16,392 nt of DNA from SIG480 sp045649265 (GCA_045649265.1 JAZRPO010000078.1:1-16392); one strand, 5' to 3'; positions 6,677-13,492 are shown, counted from the first letter of the stretch. Numbers and translations: made by a program. The notes: generated by a model not told the origin, from the letters alone.

Positions 6677-8080
6677 CTAAAACCTGAAATACAAAAACGG
6701 ATTAAACGAACCGTCAACAAGATATGCGGTAATCATGACAAGAAGAGCAATGATAAATACCGGCTCCGCAAGCGACACAATATTCTTTCCGAAGCCAGTT
6801 TGGGAAAGCTTTTTTGTCAGGAGCTTCGGAAGCGGAGTTGCGCCCACAAGCGCGATTAAGATAACGAGCAAATAGCTCCTCAGATAGTACAAGGTCTCCG
6901 TTGAAACGAGAGGATACTCTCCTGCTCCGAACAACGCGCCCACGCGCAGAGGAATATCTGAAAGCGCTGTGGAATCAAAAATGATAAAGCTTATGAGAAT
7001 AAGCGGAAGAACGTATATGCGGGAAACGATGCGGCTTTTATTTACAAATTTTCCCCAGATGAACTTTTCTCCGGCAAGCAAAATCGCAAAGTAAAGCCCC
7101 CATATAACAAAGTTCCAGCTTGCGCCGTGCCAAAGGCCCGTGAGCATCCAGACAACAAGAATATTGAAGACATGTCGCGACTTTTTGCAACGGTTTCCTC
7201 CGAGCGGGATATAAACATAATCCCGGAACCACGTTCCGAGCGAGATATGCCATCTGCGCCAGAACTCCGTTATGCTCTTTGAAATGAACGGATAGTTGAA
7301 GTTCTCCATAAAATCAAACCCGAAGAACTTTCCGAGTCCGCGCGCCATATCTGAATATCCCGAAAAGTCAAAATATATCTGCAAGCAATAGGAAATTGCA
7401 AACACCCAAAAGAAAAGGACGGATTTTTCCGAGCTTTCACGGAACAGATCACAAAGCTCGCCCAGTACGTTTGCAATAAGCACTTTTTTTGCAAGCCCGA
7501 TAACGAACAGGCGCACGCCCTCTGCTGTTTTTGAGAAGGTATGCGCCCTCTCGGTAAGCGAGCGCTCCACATCCTTATAACGAACGATAGGACCTGCAAT
7601 AAGCTGCGGAAACATTGTGACATACGTCGCAAGGGAAATTAGGTTCTTCTGAGCCGCAACCTCTCCGCGATAAACGTCAATCGTGTAGCTTAGAATTTGG
7701 AAGGTATAAAAGCTGATACCGATCGGCAGCGCGATACCGAGCAGAGAAGCAGAGATTCCCGTTGCGGCAGATAAGCTCGAAATGAAGAAATCCGCATACT
7801 TGAAAACTCCGAGCGCACCGAGAAACAGAACTGCCGACAAAACGAGAAGCGACCTCGAAAGTGCGCGGTTGGCGCGAAACTTCTCAATCAGAAGCCCAAG
7901 AAAGAAGCCACAGAGGATAGTAGCCATCATCAGAAAGACATACTTCGGCTCTCCCCAGCCATAAAAAAAGAGACTCGAAAGCAAGAGCGTAAGGTTTTTG
8001 ATGCTCTTTGGCGAAATAAAATAGAGAATAAGCACCAATGGAAGAAAATAGTATAAAAACGGGATGCTTGAAAAAAGCAC
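6677..8080 (-). CDS. MBOAT-family O-acyltransferase (AlgI/DltB-like)
   Basis: A 467-residue polytopic membrane protein with about ten hydrophobic segments. Hallmarks of the AlgI/PatA/DltB group are seen: DFSGYSDMARGLG (238-250), FNYPF followed by SITEFWRRWHISLGTWFRDY (269-288), YIPLGGN, and GLWHGASWNFVIWG (315-328) with the proposed catalytic His318. It moves an acyl group, usually acetyl, across the membrane to a surface polymer; which polymer is unknown. The start is GTG, supported by GAAAGGATG upstream; no ATG fits. It is in one operon with the DHHW-family gene directly downstream. Closest alternatives, DltB or a true alginate-type AlgI, are disfavoured by the absence of dlt or alginate genes. 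Confidence 0.92.
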   Translation of the reverse strand: MLFSSIPFLYYFLPLVLILYFISPKSIKNLTLLLSSLFFYGWGEPKYVFLMMATILCGFFLGLLIEKFRANRALSRSLLVLSAVLFLGALGVFKYADFFISSLSAATGISASLLGIALPIGISFYTFQILSYTIDVYRGEVAAQKNLISLATYVTMFPQLIAGPIVRYKDVERSLTERAHTFSKTAEGVRLFVIGLAKKVLIANVLGELCDLFRESSEKSVLFFWVFAISYCLQIYFDFSGYSDMARGLGKFFGFDFMENFNYPFISKSITEFWRRWHISLGTWFRDYVYIPLGGNRCKKSRHVFNILVVWMLTGLWHGASWNFVIWGLYFAILLAGEKFIWGKFVNKSRIVSRIYVLPLILISFIIFDSTALSDIPLRVGALFGAGEYPLVSTETLYYLRSYLLVILIALVGATPLPKLLTKKLSQTGFGKNIVSLAEPVFIIALLVMITAYLVDGSFNPFLYFRF

Positions 8081-8105
8081 GCAGCAACATCCTTTCGCAG
8101 AGAAA

Positions 8106-8137
8106 TTTTAGGGCGGCTTTAAAGTGCCGCCCTAAAA
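8106..8137 (-). terminator. hairpin between lipoprotein and MBOAT genes
   Basis: TTTTAGGGCGGC and GCCGCCCTAAAA form a perfect 12-bp inverted repeat with an 8-base loop, 15 bp past the lipoprotein stop. It is symmetrical, with A/T runs on both sides. Its presence suggests at least partial transcriptional separation of the lipoprotein from the MBOAT operon, for which no clear separate promoter was found. Confidence 0.8.
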
Positions 8138-8152
8138 AATGTTTGTTTCAGC

Positions 8153-8857
8153 TTAGCCTTCAAGAGACTTCGGGCACATAAGGAAGAATACCTTGTTCCC
8201 TGAAACCTCATAAACCGTCTGGTCTGCCTCAACACAGATGTTCCAGCGGGGGTCTGCTTTTTCTGCAAGCTCTTTTGCAAAAGCGTTTGCATCGCCGGAA
8301 ACCTCGAAAACGAAGCCGGAGAAAGCGATTGAACCCATCATAGGACCGAATTTTATGCCCTTATCGAAGTTTGTTATATCGCCGCCAAACTCAGCAAGAA
8401 AGCCTTTTTCAACCGGCATTGTTCCCGACATAAACTGAATGGACGGGTCAGCAAGGCAGGCGTTCGCGATATCCTCGATGCTCTTATCCTTGTTTGCACG
8501 GAAAATGCCGAGCATTATATCGCCGGTTGTCTTAGCTTCTCCTGCGGAAGGCTTTTCTTCGGCGGAAGGAGTTTGCGGCTTCTGCTCTTCAACCTCAGGC
8601 TTTGCCTCGGGCTTCACTTCAGGCTTTGCCTCGGGAGTTCCTGAAACCGGCTTATCCTCGGGCTTCTGAGGTGCTTCTTGTTCAACATCTTCTTTTTCTG
8701 ACGCTTCCGGCTCCGCAGGAGTCTCGGTAGAAATGTTTTCGTCTGTAATAACTTCCTTGTTGTCGTCAACAATCTCAGCTTCTTCGTTGTCTCTGCCACA
8801 AGCAAAGAGAGAGAAGACGAGAATAAGTGCGAGAGAAAGGCTTAAAAGTTTTTTCAT
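8153..8857 (-). CDS. lipoprotein with Pro/Glu/Lys repeat linker
   Basis: A 234-residue predicted lipoprotein. Residues 1-19 are a signal peptide and the lipobox SLFAC places the lipidated cysteine at C20. Residues 21-105 are acidic and Pro-rich, including the repeated unit EAKPEVKP, and look like a disordered spacer through the cell wall. Residues about 108-234 form a globular domain, with MLGIFRANKDKSIEDIANACL, an aromatic glycine-rich centre, and AFAKELAEKADPRWNIC before a closing strand KVFFLMC. The domain loosely recalls the DUF4358 lipoproteins found beside MBOAT/DHHW operons, but I could not confirm this. Start supported by AAGGAGAAAAC. It sits immediately upstream of the MBOAT-DHHW pair, so a shared surface role is plausible. 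Confidence 0.8.
   Translation of the reverse strand: MKKLLSLSLALILVFSLFACGRDNEEAEIVDDNKEVITDENISTETPAEPEASEKEDVEQEAPQKPEDKPVSGTPEAKPEVKPEAKPEVEEQKPQTPSAEEKPSAGEAKTTGDIMLGIFRANKDKSIEDIANACLADPSIQFMSGTMPVEKGFLAEFGGDITNFDKGIKFGPMMGSIAFSGFVFEVSGDANAFAKELAEKADPRWNICVEADQTVYEVSGNKVFFLMCPKSLEG
8595..8635 (-). repeat. 24-bp-period tandem repeat inside the lipoprotein gene
   Basis: The 17-bp sequence TCAGGCTTTGCCTCGGG occurs at 8595-8611 and 8619-8635, 24 bp apart, encoding the repeated KPEA/PEVK linker. Slippage here would change linker length by 8 residues without a frameshift. Confidence 0.75.
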
Positions 8858-8901
8858 TTTTGTTTTCTCCTTTTGTTTAAAATAATAAGTAGCTTTTATT
8901 G

Positions 8902-8931
8902 CTTATATCTTATAGATAGCAAAGCTTTCAA
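8902..8931 (-). promoter_or_regulatory. candidate lipoprotein promoter
   Basis: On the minus strand TTGAAA (8926-8931), 18 bp, TATAAG (8902-8907), about 45 bp before the lipoprotein start codon. The hexamers match consensus at 5/6 each; the spacing is one base long. Confidence 0.5.
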
Positions 8932-9008
8932 AAAAGTTTTAATTTTTTAAAAAATTTTTGCATCTATTAAGTCATAACCACCACAACGACTTTTTTAAGG
9001 GCTGCTTT

Positions 9009-9557
9009 TCAACCGTTATTGTTTTTATTTGCTGATTTTTTTGTGTGATTTACTACTCCCATTATAAAGGGAATTAATATGAGCTGTAATATGATGCCCG
9101 GGAACGCATCTAAAAAACCGCCGGAAATAAAAGCTTTGAGAGTGAACGGACTATCGCCGAGTCCCAACAAAATCGCTTTTGTTATTCCCCATACGATGCG
9201 CCCGCAAAGCATTGAGATTATAAGGCAAAGGTACAAATATCCGGTTTTTTTATTTTTTAACTTGCCGTATAAAAGCCCGAGAACAAATCCGTACGTAGCA
9301 AGCTCCAAGGACATCCAGACAGCTGTTGGATATAGCGGCGGCATGGAGAAAACAAGCGCCCTCACAATCGGCGAAAGAAAACCAACCATCAGTCCATATT
9401 GCGCACCGCAAATAAGGCCGCACAGCATTACCGGAATATGCATCGGAAGAAAGCTATCTCCAATCTCTTTAACTTGTGATGTAAAGAAAGGCAAAATTAT
9501 ACTCAGCGCCAAAAACATGGCAGAAAAAACTATTTTTTCCAAATCTTTATTTTTCAT
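9009..9557 (-). CDS. ECF transporter S component (substrate-binding membrane protein)
   Basis: A 182-residue hydrophobic protein with about six membrane segments, the size and pattern of energy-coupling-factor S components that bind a vitamin or related micronutrient and borrow a shared EcfA-EcfT module. The N-terminal segment IVFSAMFLALSIILPFFT, the loop LPMHIPVMLCGLICG (37-51) and GFLSPIVRALVFSMPP (59-74) fit the FolT/PanT/QueT-like groups. The vitamin cannot be assigned, and no riboswitch was recognised in its 5' region. The energising genes are not in the window, as is usual for group II systems. The ribosome binding site is weak (GGACGTG before AAAAGATG). Confidence 0.8.
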   Translation of the reverse strand: MKNKDLEKIVFSAMFLALSIILPFFTSQVKEIGDSFLPMHIPVMLCGLICGAQYGLMVGFLSPIVRALVFSMPPLYPTAVWMSLELATYGFVLGLLYGKLKNKKTGYLYLCLIISMLCGRIVWGITKAILLGLGDSPFTLKAFISGGFLDAFPGIILQLILIPFIMGVVNHTKKSANKNNNG

Positions 9558-9597
9558 CTTTTCACGTCCAATTCAAATATCCTATGTTTATATTGCA

Positions 9598-9627
9598 ATT
9601 ATATCATGAGCCGGGCGAAAATTACAA
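9598..9627 (-). promoter_or_regulatory. promoter of the ECF S-component gene
   Basis: On the minus strand TTGTAA (9622-9627), 18 bp, and a perfect TATAAT (9598-9603), about 40 bp before the start codon. The -35 lies directly at the foot of the hairpin at 9629-9656. Confidence 0.65.
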
Positions 9628-9628
9628 T

Positions 9629-9656
9629 GCTCCGCTCAAATTAAAATGAGCGGAGC
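9629..9656 (-). terminator. hairpin downstream of the Ldh2-family gene
   Basis: GCTCCGCTCA and TGAGCGGAGC form a perfect 10-bp stem with an 8-base loop, extendable by flanking TTACA/TGTAA. It follows the minus-strand dehydrogenase gene by about 85 bp. The U-tract after it on the minus strand is poor (ATTGTAATTTTC), so termination is likely rather than certain. Confidence 0.65.
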
Positions 9657-9730
9657 TGTAATGTTATCATAGATATGAGACTATGTGATAGCATAGCCGG
9701 CAAGTTCCTGTGCCTTTTGCTCGTTTACTG

Positions 9731-9776
9731 TTGCATTAAATCAGACAGACACAACTTCTTTTTTTGATATATTGCT
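9731..9776 (-). repeat. 46-bp direct repeat, copy 1 (3' end of intact Ldh2 gene)
   Basis: Pairs with 11041-11086: identical over the first 16 bp (TTGCATTAAATCAGAC) and differing at about 6 of 46 positions by eye, same orientation. It covers the last codons of the dehydrogenase, its stop and about 10 bp beyond. Past the stop the frame stays open for FNATVNEQKAQELAGYAIT before a TAG. Confidence 0.8.
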
Positions 9777-10850
9777 CATATCAATGCCAAGGTCTGAACA
9801 TATGCTGGTTATTTCGTCAAGTGTTTTAATGTTTACACTGACGCCGTCTCTTATATTTTCTTCATATCTGAGCATCTCTTTTTCGCCGTGTGTATAAATA
9901 GGTATGTTTTCATCGGCACGTTTTGCAGAACGCACTTCCTCCAAAAATGCAGACAATCTCTGTTGCTGGGTTTCCGGGTCACCAAAAATCTTCGGGTCAA
10001 TCACTATAAATGAATGACAAGTTCCTGCGCCTTGATTTTCTCTGCGAACATTATGATTAGAGGTTGTTCCGCCGGAGGTGATTGCACAGAGGATTTCGCA
10101 TATCATGCTAAAACCGTATCCCTTGTGACCTCCCATTGTCTCGGTGTTGCCGCCGAGGGGCAAAATGCCACCTGTTCCAATCCTGTCGCCTATGCAATGC
10201 AAAACGTTAGCTGCATCGGAAGAAACTTTTCCGTCATCACCCAAAGCCCAACCCAGTTCAAGCGGCTTGTTTGCTTTGGAATAAACTTCAAGCTTTCCTC
10301 GTGTAACGACGGTTGTCCCTACATCAAACCAAAAATCATAAGGTTTTGCAGGCATTGCAAAAGCGATGGGGTTTGAACCGAGCATAACTTGCTTTGCATT
10401 TGTGGGTACAGCGATTGCCTCTGTGTTGGTCATAGATATACCGATAAGCCCTTGCTCGCAGGCCTTTTTTGTATAATAGCCTGCAATTCCGTAATGATTG
10501 GAGTTGCGTACAGACACAAAAGACATTCCGACTGTTTTTGCCTTTTGTATTGCCAGATTGTTGGCAAAGTTTGCAACAAGGTGTCCCATTCCGCTTTGTC
10601 CGTCAATAACGGCGGAAATCGGCGTTTCAAAAACTATTTCAGGCTTTGAAGAAACATGTATCGTTTTTTGCTTGATTGAATTGAAGTATCTCATAAGGCG
10701 CTGAACACCGTGCGACTCTATGCCGTACAAATCAGCCATAAGCAGGATGTCCGTAATGATTTTTGACTCTTCTTCATTGAAGTTGAGCTTTTTAAAAACC
10801 TCAATACATATGTTGTTTAAATCCTCTACATTGATTTTTGTGTAACTCAT
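9741..10850 (-). CDS. Ldh2/YiaK-family NAD(P)-dependent 2-oxoacid reductase
   Basis: A 369-residue member of the malate/L-lactate dehydrogenase type 2 family, which also contains ureidoglycolate, sulfolactate and 2,3-diketo-L-gulonate (YiaK) dehydrogenases. The family acid-base histidine is H47 in GIESHGVQR; other marks are DGQSGMGH (83-90), VRNSNHYGIAGYY (114-126), MLGSNPIAFAMPA and GGHKGYGFSMICEIL. The reaction is reduction of a 2-oxo acid or oxidation of a 2-hydroxy acid in the cytoplasm; the substrate cannot be fixed. An upstream ATG at 10871 exists, but MSYTKI at 10850 is preferred because the paralogue at 12292-13431 begins MSYIKF with a strong ribosome binding site. The gene is preceded by two gene remnants and by a strong promoter at 11104-11132. 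It is about 60% identical to the paralogue by eye. Confidence 0.9.
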   Translation of the reverse strand: MSYTKINVEDLNNICIEVFKKLNFNEEESKIITDILLMADLYGIESHGVQRLMRYFNSIKQKTIHVSSKPEIVFETPISAVIDGQSGMGHLVANFANNLAIQKAKTVGMSFVSVRNSNHYGIAGYYTKKACEQGLIGISMTNTEAIAVPTNAKQVMLGSNPIAFAMPAKPYDFWFDVGTTVVTRGKLEVYSKANKPLELGWALGDDGKVSSDAANVLHCIGDRIGTGGILPLGGNTETMGGHKGYGFSMICEILCAITSGGTTSNHNVRRENQGAGTCHSFIVIDPKIFGDPETQQQRLSAFLEEVRSAKRADENIPIYTHGEKEMLRYEENIRDGVSVNIKTLDEITSICSDLGIDMSNISKKEVVSV

Positions 10851-10867
10851 TGTTACTGCACCATCCT

Positions 10868-11050
10868 TCATCTTTTCTCTTCAATGCTTGCTTTTAAAAT
10901 TTTGTGCGTCAGAGAAAGCGCAATCGCTCCGCCTGTAATGCAAGGACGTATATCCCTTTGCCCTGTATGTATCTGCCGTACCAGATTCTGAACGGCACCT
11001 TTTTTATGGGCATGGGTTTTAATATAGGCATTTGTTATTATTGCATTAAA
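10868..11050 (-). pseudogene. C-terminal fragment of a Gfo/Idh-like oxidoreductase
   Basis: A 60-codon open stretch without a start codon at its upstream end: a TGA lies directly before it and the repeat at 11041-11086 supplies its first residues. The segment QNLVRQIHTGQRDIRPCITG followed by GAIALSLTHKILKAS resembles the final helices of Gfo/Idh/MocA oxidoreductases, where a bipartite loop is followed by a helix of the type ALELxxAxxxSxxxG. Its TGA overlaps an ATG (ATGA) that is in frame with the dehydrogenase, so the two genes were probably once translationally coupled in one operon. The body of the gene is missing. The family assignment is moderate, because only about 45 informative residues remain. 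Confidence 0.5.
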
Positions 11051-11086
11051 TCAGACTTACCCAACTGCATTTTTTGACATATTGCT
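11041..11086 (-). repeat. 46-bp direct repeat, copy 2 (orphan Ldh2 3' end)
   Basis: Partner of 9731-9776. Translated on the minus strand it gives NMSKNAVG and stop, against NISKKEVVSV and stop in the intact gene, so it is a homologous gene end rather than a chance repeat. Confidence 0.75.
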
Positions 11087-11098
11087 AAATATTTACTT
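11057..11098 (-). pseudogene. internally deleted Ldh2-family gene remnant
   Basis: Only the last eight codons (NMSKNAVG, TAA at 11057-11059) of a dehydrogenase gene remain. Just upstream is a leader resembling that of the intact gene at 13431: both contain ACATATATAATTA and AAGTAAAT in the same order. The simplest reading is a copy that lost its whole body between leader and 3' end. Confidence 0.5.
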
Positions 11099-11103
11099 AT
11101 GTA

Positions 11104-11132
11104 ATTATATATGTTTATCGCTTGCAAGTCAA
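11104..11132 (-). promoter_or_regulatory. strong sigma-A-type promoter
   Basis: On the minus strand TTGACT (11127-11132), exactly 17 bp, TATAAT (11104-11109): 5/6 and 6/6 to consensus. It probably now drives the dehydrogenase at 9741-10850 through a roughly 250-base leader that contains the two remnants. Confidence 0.75.
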
Positions 11133-11185
11133 TGCTTATAAGTAATTTTATTATTTACGCCTTTTACATAAGGCATAAATAAAAA

Positions 11186-11201
11186 CCCCCCTATGGGGGG
11201 G
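11186..11201 (-). terminator. poly-C/poly-G hairpin terminator
   Basis: CCCCCC, loop TAT, GGGGGG(G). On the minus strand the stem is followed by TTTTTATTTAT, a proper U-tract, so it should stop transcripts coming from the islet genes to its right. It begins one base beyond the end of the spoIVB homology. Confidence 0.7.
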
Positions 11202-11322
11202 TATGCTGCCATATCGAGCATATTATCTATAAATATCGCACATCCCTTCGGCGGATCGTTGAGAAAAACGTGGGTAACTGCGCCGACGAGCTTTCCCTTC
11301 TGGATTATGGGTGAGCCGCTCA
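11202..11322 (-). repeat. 121-bp spoIVB-end direct repeat, left copy
   Basis: Aligns without gaps to 16141-16261 with about 10 mismatches in 121 bp (about 92% identity by eye), same orientation. Homology stops sharply at both ends: at the stop codon on one side and at TGAGCCGCTCA, the catalytic-serine codons, on the other. Confidence 0.85.
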
Positions 11323-11335
11323 CGAATGTTGTCAA
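11202..11335 (-). pseudogene. spoIVB: displaced 3' fragment of spoIVB
   Basis: The minus-strand frame reads SGSPIIQKGKLVGAVTHVFL, then NDPPKGCAIFIDNMLDMAA, nearly the same as the C-terminus of the real SpoIVB at 16140. It keeps the SGSP of the catalytic serine motif but has lost everything upstream, and the stop is changed from TAA to TAC, so the frame runs on for 22 more codons through the poly-G hairpin. Only a TTG at 11335 could act as start, with no credible ribosome binding site. It lies 15 bp after the stop of the TIM-barrel gene. It is not expected to make a working protease. Confidence 0.85.
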
Positions 11336-11350
11336 TAGGGGTCAACGATT

Positions 11351-12160
11351 TTAATTGCTCCTGTATTTTTGAACTATTTCAATAACTTTTTCAGCGGCGT
11401 GCTTTGCTTTTAATGCAAAATCTTTATATGTAGGTTCGTTTGAATATTTTTCATCTCTGCCATATAATACTTCCAGCATTAAAGTTCCGTTAAATCCACT
11501 CTCTGCAAGTTCTTTTCCTACATACTCAAAATCAACCTTACCTAAAAACGGAATTATATGATCGTCATTTTCAATAAAGTTGTCATGAACATGAAGTGCC
11601 GCAAGCCTATCCTTAAACAAAGGCATTGGTTTATGGTCTGCAAGACGGCTGTATTCATGACCGCAATCCCAGCAAAACTTTGCATCTGGAACGAGGGACA
11701 TGATAAATTCAAGATTTTTTGTGTACTTAAGATTTTCAAAGGCTATTGTTATTCCTTTTTCTCTTGCATAGTCTCCGATGGCAGTATACCTTTCTTTAGC
11801 AATGTCGTTTATTGCAAGTTCGGGCGGGTCATAAGACGGGTGAACAACAATAATCGGTATGTCGTGTGCTGCGCAGATATCAATATTCTTCATAATTCTT
11901 GATGTCATTATTTCCCCTGCTTTTCCTGCTCTGCTTACATCATCCATATGGATTTTTTCCCCATTATGAGTTATTGAGTACTCAGAATGTATGGTGTCGC
12001 AAATAAGACCAGCATCTTTTATAGCACATATTACCTTATCAATCTCAGGATGCTTAGCACTTACAAAAGTTCTGCGCACTCCTATTTCTTTAAGAATTTT
12101 AATCTGTTCATATACGTCTGTTTTTTTGCATGCTACATATAGCATAATTCCTGTTTCCAT
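11351..12160 (-). CDS. xylose-isomerase-like TIM-barrel isomerase/epimerase
   Basis: A 269-residue protein of the AP-endonuclease-2/xylose-isomerase-like TIM-barrel superfamily, which includes UlaE/SgbU L-xylulose-5-phosphate 3-epimerases, hydroxypyruvate isomerase and inosose enzymes. Metal-ligand candidates occur in the expected order: E142 in IAFENLK, D165 and H168 in CWDCGH, H190 or H192 in LHVHDN, and E230 in LMLEVL; HPSYDPPE sits at 107-114. A cytoplasmic sugar or sugar-acid isomerisation or epimerisation is likely; the substrate is unknown. The longer frame to 12187 is rejected because its first residues read through the ribosome binding site AAAGGAGTG; translation should begin at METGIML. 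It follows the dehydrogenase gene by 131 bp on the same strand. That gap is AT-rich with no clear promoter or terminator. Confidence 0.85.
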   Translation of the reverse strand: METGIMLYVACKKTDVYEQIKILKEIGVRRTFVSAKHPEIDKVICAIKDAGLICDTIHSEYSITHNGEKIHMDDVSRAGKAGEIMTSRIMKNIDICAAHDIPIIVVHPSYDPPELAINDIAKERYTAIGDYAREKGITIAFENLKYTKNLEFIMSLVPDAKFCWDCGHEYSRLADHKPMPLFKDRLAALHVHDNFIENDDHIIPFLGKVDFEYVGKELAESGFNGTLMLEVLYGRDEKYSNEPTYKDFALKAKHAAEKVIEIVQKYRSN

Positions 12161-12291
12161 ATTTATCACTCCTTTGAGTCTTTTCATAAATTTTTTTGCT
12201 AAGTTAGTTATACCTAATATTTATTAAATACTTCCTCGGTTTTTTCTTTAATAGTTTATAAGAATATTTTGACATAACATAAGCATTTATC

Positions 12292-13431
12292 TTATTTATA
12301 TAGTTTGTCATAATTTATTATCTTGGCAGTTGAAACATCTACATTTCCAAGATATTCTGTGCTGTCAAGTCCTACGTTGTTACATAAATCTATCATCTCT
12401 GCAACAGTACTTATATTAACGGGGATTCCTTCTTTCAGCATTTTATCCATGCTTATTATTTCCTTTTCGCCATGGGTGTAAATTGGAATATTTTCGTCAG
12501 CGCGTCTTGCATCTCGTAACTCCTGCATGAAAACAGAAAGATTTTTCTTCATTAATTCTGCATCACCAAAAATTTTGGGGTCAATTACGATAAAGCTGTG
12601 ACAGAAGGTTGAAGTTTGTCCTTTTGTTCTTGTGTAGTGATTGGAAGTGTTACCAAATGAGGTTATGGCACTTAAAATTTCGCATATCATACTGTAACCA
12701 TAACCCTTGTGGCTTCCTGTTTCCTCTGAACTTCCGCCCATAACCAGAATTCCACCGTCTGTTTTGTTCATTATACAGTCCAGTACATGCTCTGCGTCTG
12801 AGCAGACTTTTCCGTTGGAACCAATAGCCCAGCCCTCAGGAATAGGCTTACTTTCTTTGTTATAAACCTCAATCTTTCCTCTCGGAACAACAGTTGTTGC
12901 TGCGTCGAACCAGAAAGGATATGGATCAGCAGGCATTGCAAATGCAATAGGATTGGAACCTAAAATAGCTTGTCTCGAGTTAGTATGAACAGCTATAGCA
13001 GCTGAATTAGTTGTGGATATTCCAATAAAACCTGCATCGCATGCCATCTTAGTATAATAACCTGCAATTCCGTAATGACCGGAATTGCGAACGGAAACCA
13101 TTGCCATGCCGACTTTTTTTGCTTTTTCCATAGCCAAAGTCATTGCATAATGACCAATTAGCTGTCCCATTCCGCCATGCCCGTCAACAACTGCTGAAAC
13201 AGGAGTTTCAAATACAATCTCAGGCTTTGCGTCAAGATTTATAGTTTTGTTTACAATACCTTTATAATACCTTGCAAGTCGCTGTGTTCCGTGTGACTTA
13301 ATTCCATATAAATCTGCCAGAATTAATACATCGGTAATTATTTCAGATTCCTTCGCAGAAAAACCAATTTTACAAAACGCATCATAACACAAACTCTTTA
13401 ATTTTTCGCATTCAAATTTTATGTAACTCAT
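12292..13431 (-). CDS. Ldh2/YiaK-family NAD(P)-dependent 2-oxoacid reductase, second copy
   Basis: A 379-residue paralogue of the gene at 9741-10850, colinear along its length, with a roughly 10-residue longer C-terminus. Key residues are kept: H47 in GIKSHGTQR, DGHGGMGQ, VRNSGHYGIAGYY, ILGSNPIAFAMPA and GSHKGYGYSMICEIL. It should oxidise a 2-hydroxy acid or reduce a 2-oxo acid with a nicotinamide cofactor; malate, lactate, ureidoglycolate, sulfolactate and diketogulonate are all possible for the family. AAAGGAGTGG lies just upstream of ATG. It leads the minus-strand arm of the islet, with the TIM-barrel gene after it. Its promoter and a candidate operator lie in the region shared with the divergent esterase gene. 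Codon use is markedly AT-rich compared with the 1-9.6 kb genes. Confidence 0.92.
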   Translation of the reverse strand: MSYIKFECEKLKSLCYDAFCKIGFSAKESEIITDVLILADLYGIKSHGTQRLARYYKGIVNKTINLDAKPEIVFETPVSAVVDGHGGMGQLIGHYAMTLAMEKAKKVGMAMVSVRNSGHYGIAGYYTKMACDAGFIGISTTNSAAIAVHTNSRQAILGSNPIAFAMPADPYPFWFDAATTVVPRGKIEVYNKESKPIPEGWAIGSNGKVCSDAEHVLDCIMNKTDGGILVMGGSSEETGSHKGYGYSMICEILSAITSFGNTSNHYTRTKGQTSTFCHSFIVIDPKIFGDAELMKKNLSVFMQELRDARRADENIPIYTHGEKEIISMDKMLKEGIPVNISTVAEMIDLCNNVGLDSTEYLGNVDVSTAKIINYDKLYK

Positions 13432-13463
13432 AGTTTGCCACTCCTTTACATAAATTTACTTTA

Positions 13464-13492
13464 ATTATATATGTGACATAATTAAATGACAA
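13464..13492 (-). promoter_or_regulatory. promoter of the islet dehydrogenase gene
   Basis: On the minus strand TTGTCA (13487-13492), 17 bp, TATAAT (13464-13469), about 33 bp before the start codon. The -35 overlaps the proximal half of the inverted repeat at 13491-13533. Confidence 0.65.

Noticed and set aside
9571..9580. ATTCAAATAT near the ECF gene as a further AraC half-site
   Set aside because: A single AT-rich half-site in a leader, without partner or conserved position; chance is likely.
9079..9609. 176-codon open frame on the plus strand
   Set aside because: It is antisense to the ECF S component, which has clear membrane segments and a good promoter; the plus-strand protein has no recognisable features and no ribosome binding site.
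9558..9740. Riboswitch upstream of the ECF S-component gene
   Set aside because: The transcribed leader after the proposed promoter is only about 35 bases, too short for the usual vitamin riboswitches, and the nearby hairpin belongs to the preceding gene's 3' end.
11129..11335. 68-codon frame as a functional SpoIVB-like small protein
   Set aside because: It would need a TTG start without ribosome binding site, lacks most of the protease, and reads through a terminator hairpin; treated as a remnant.
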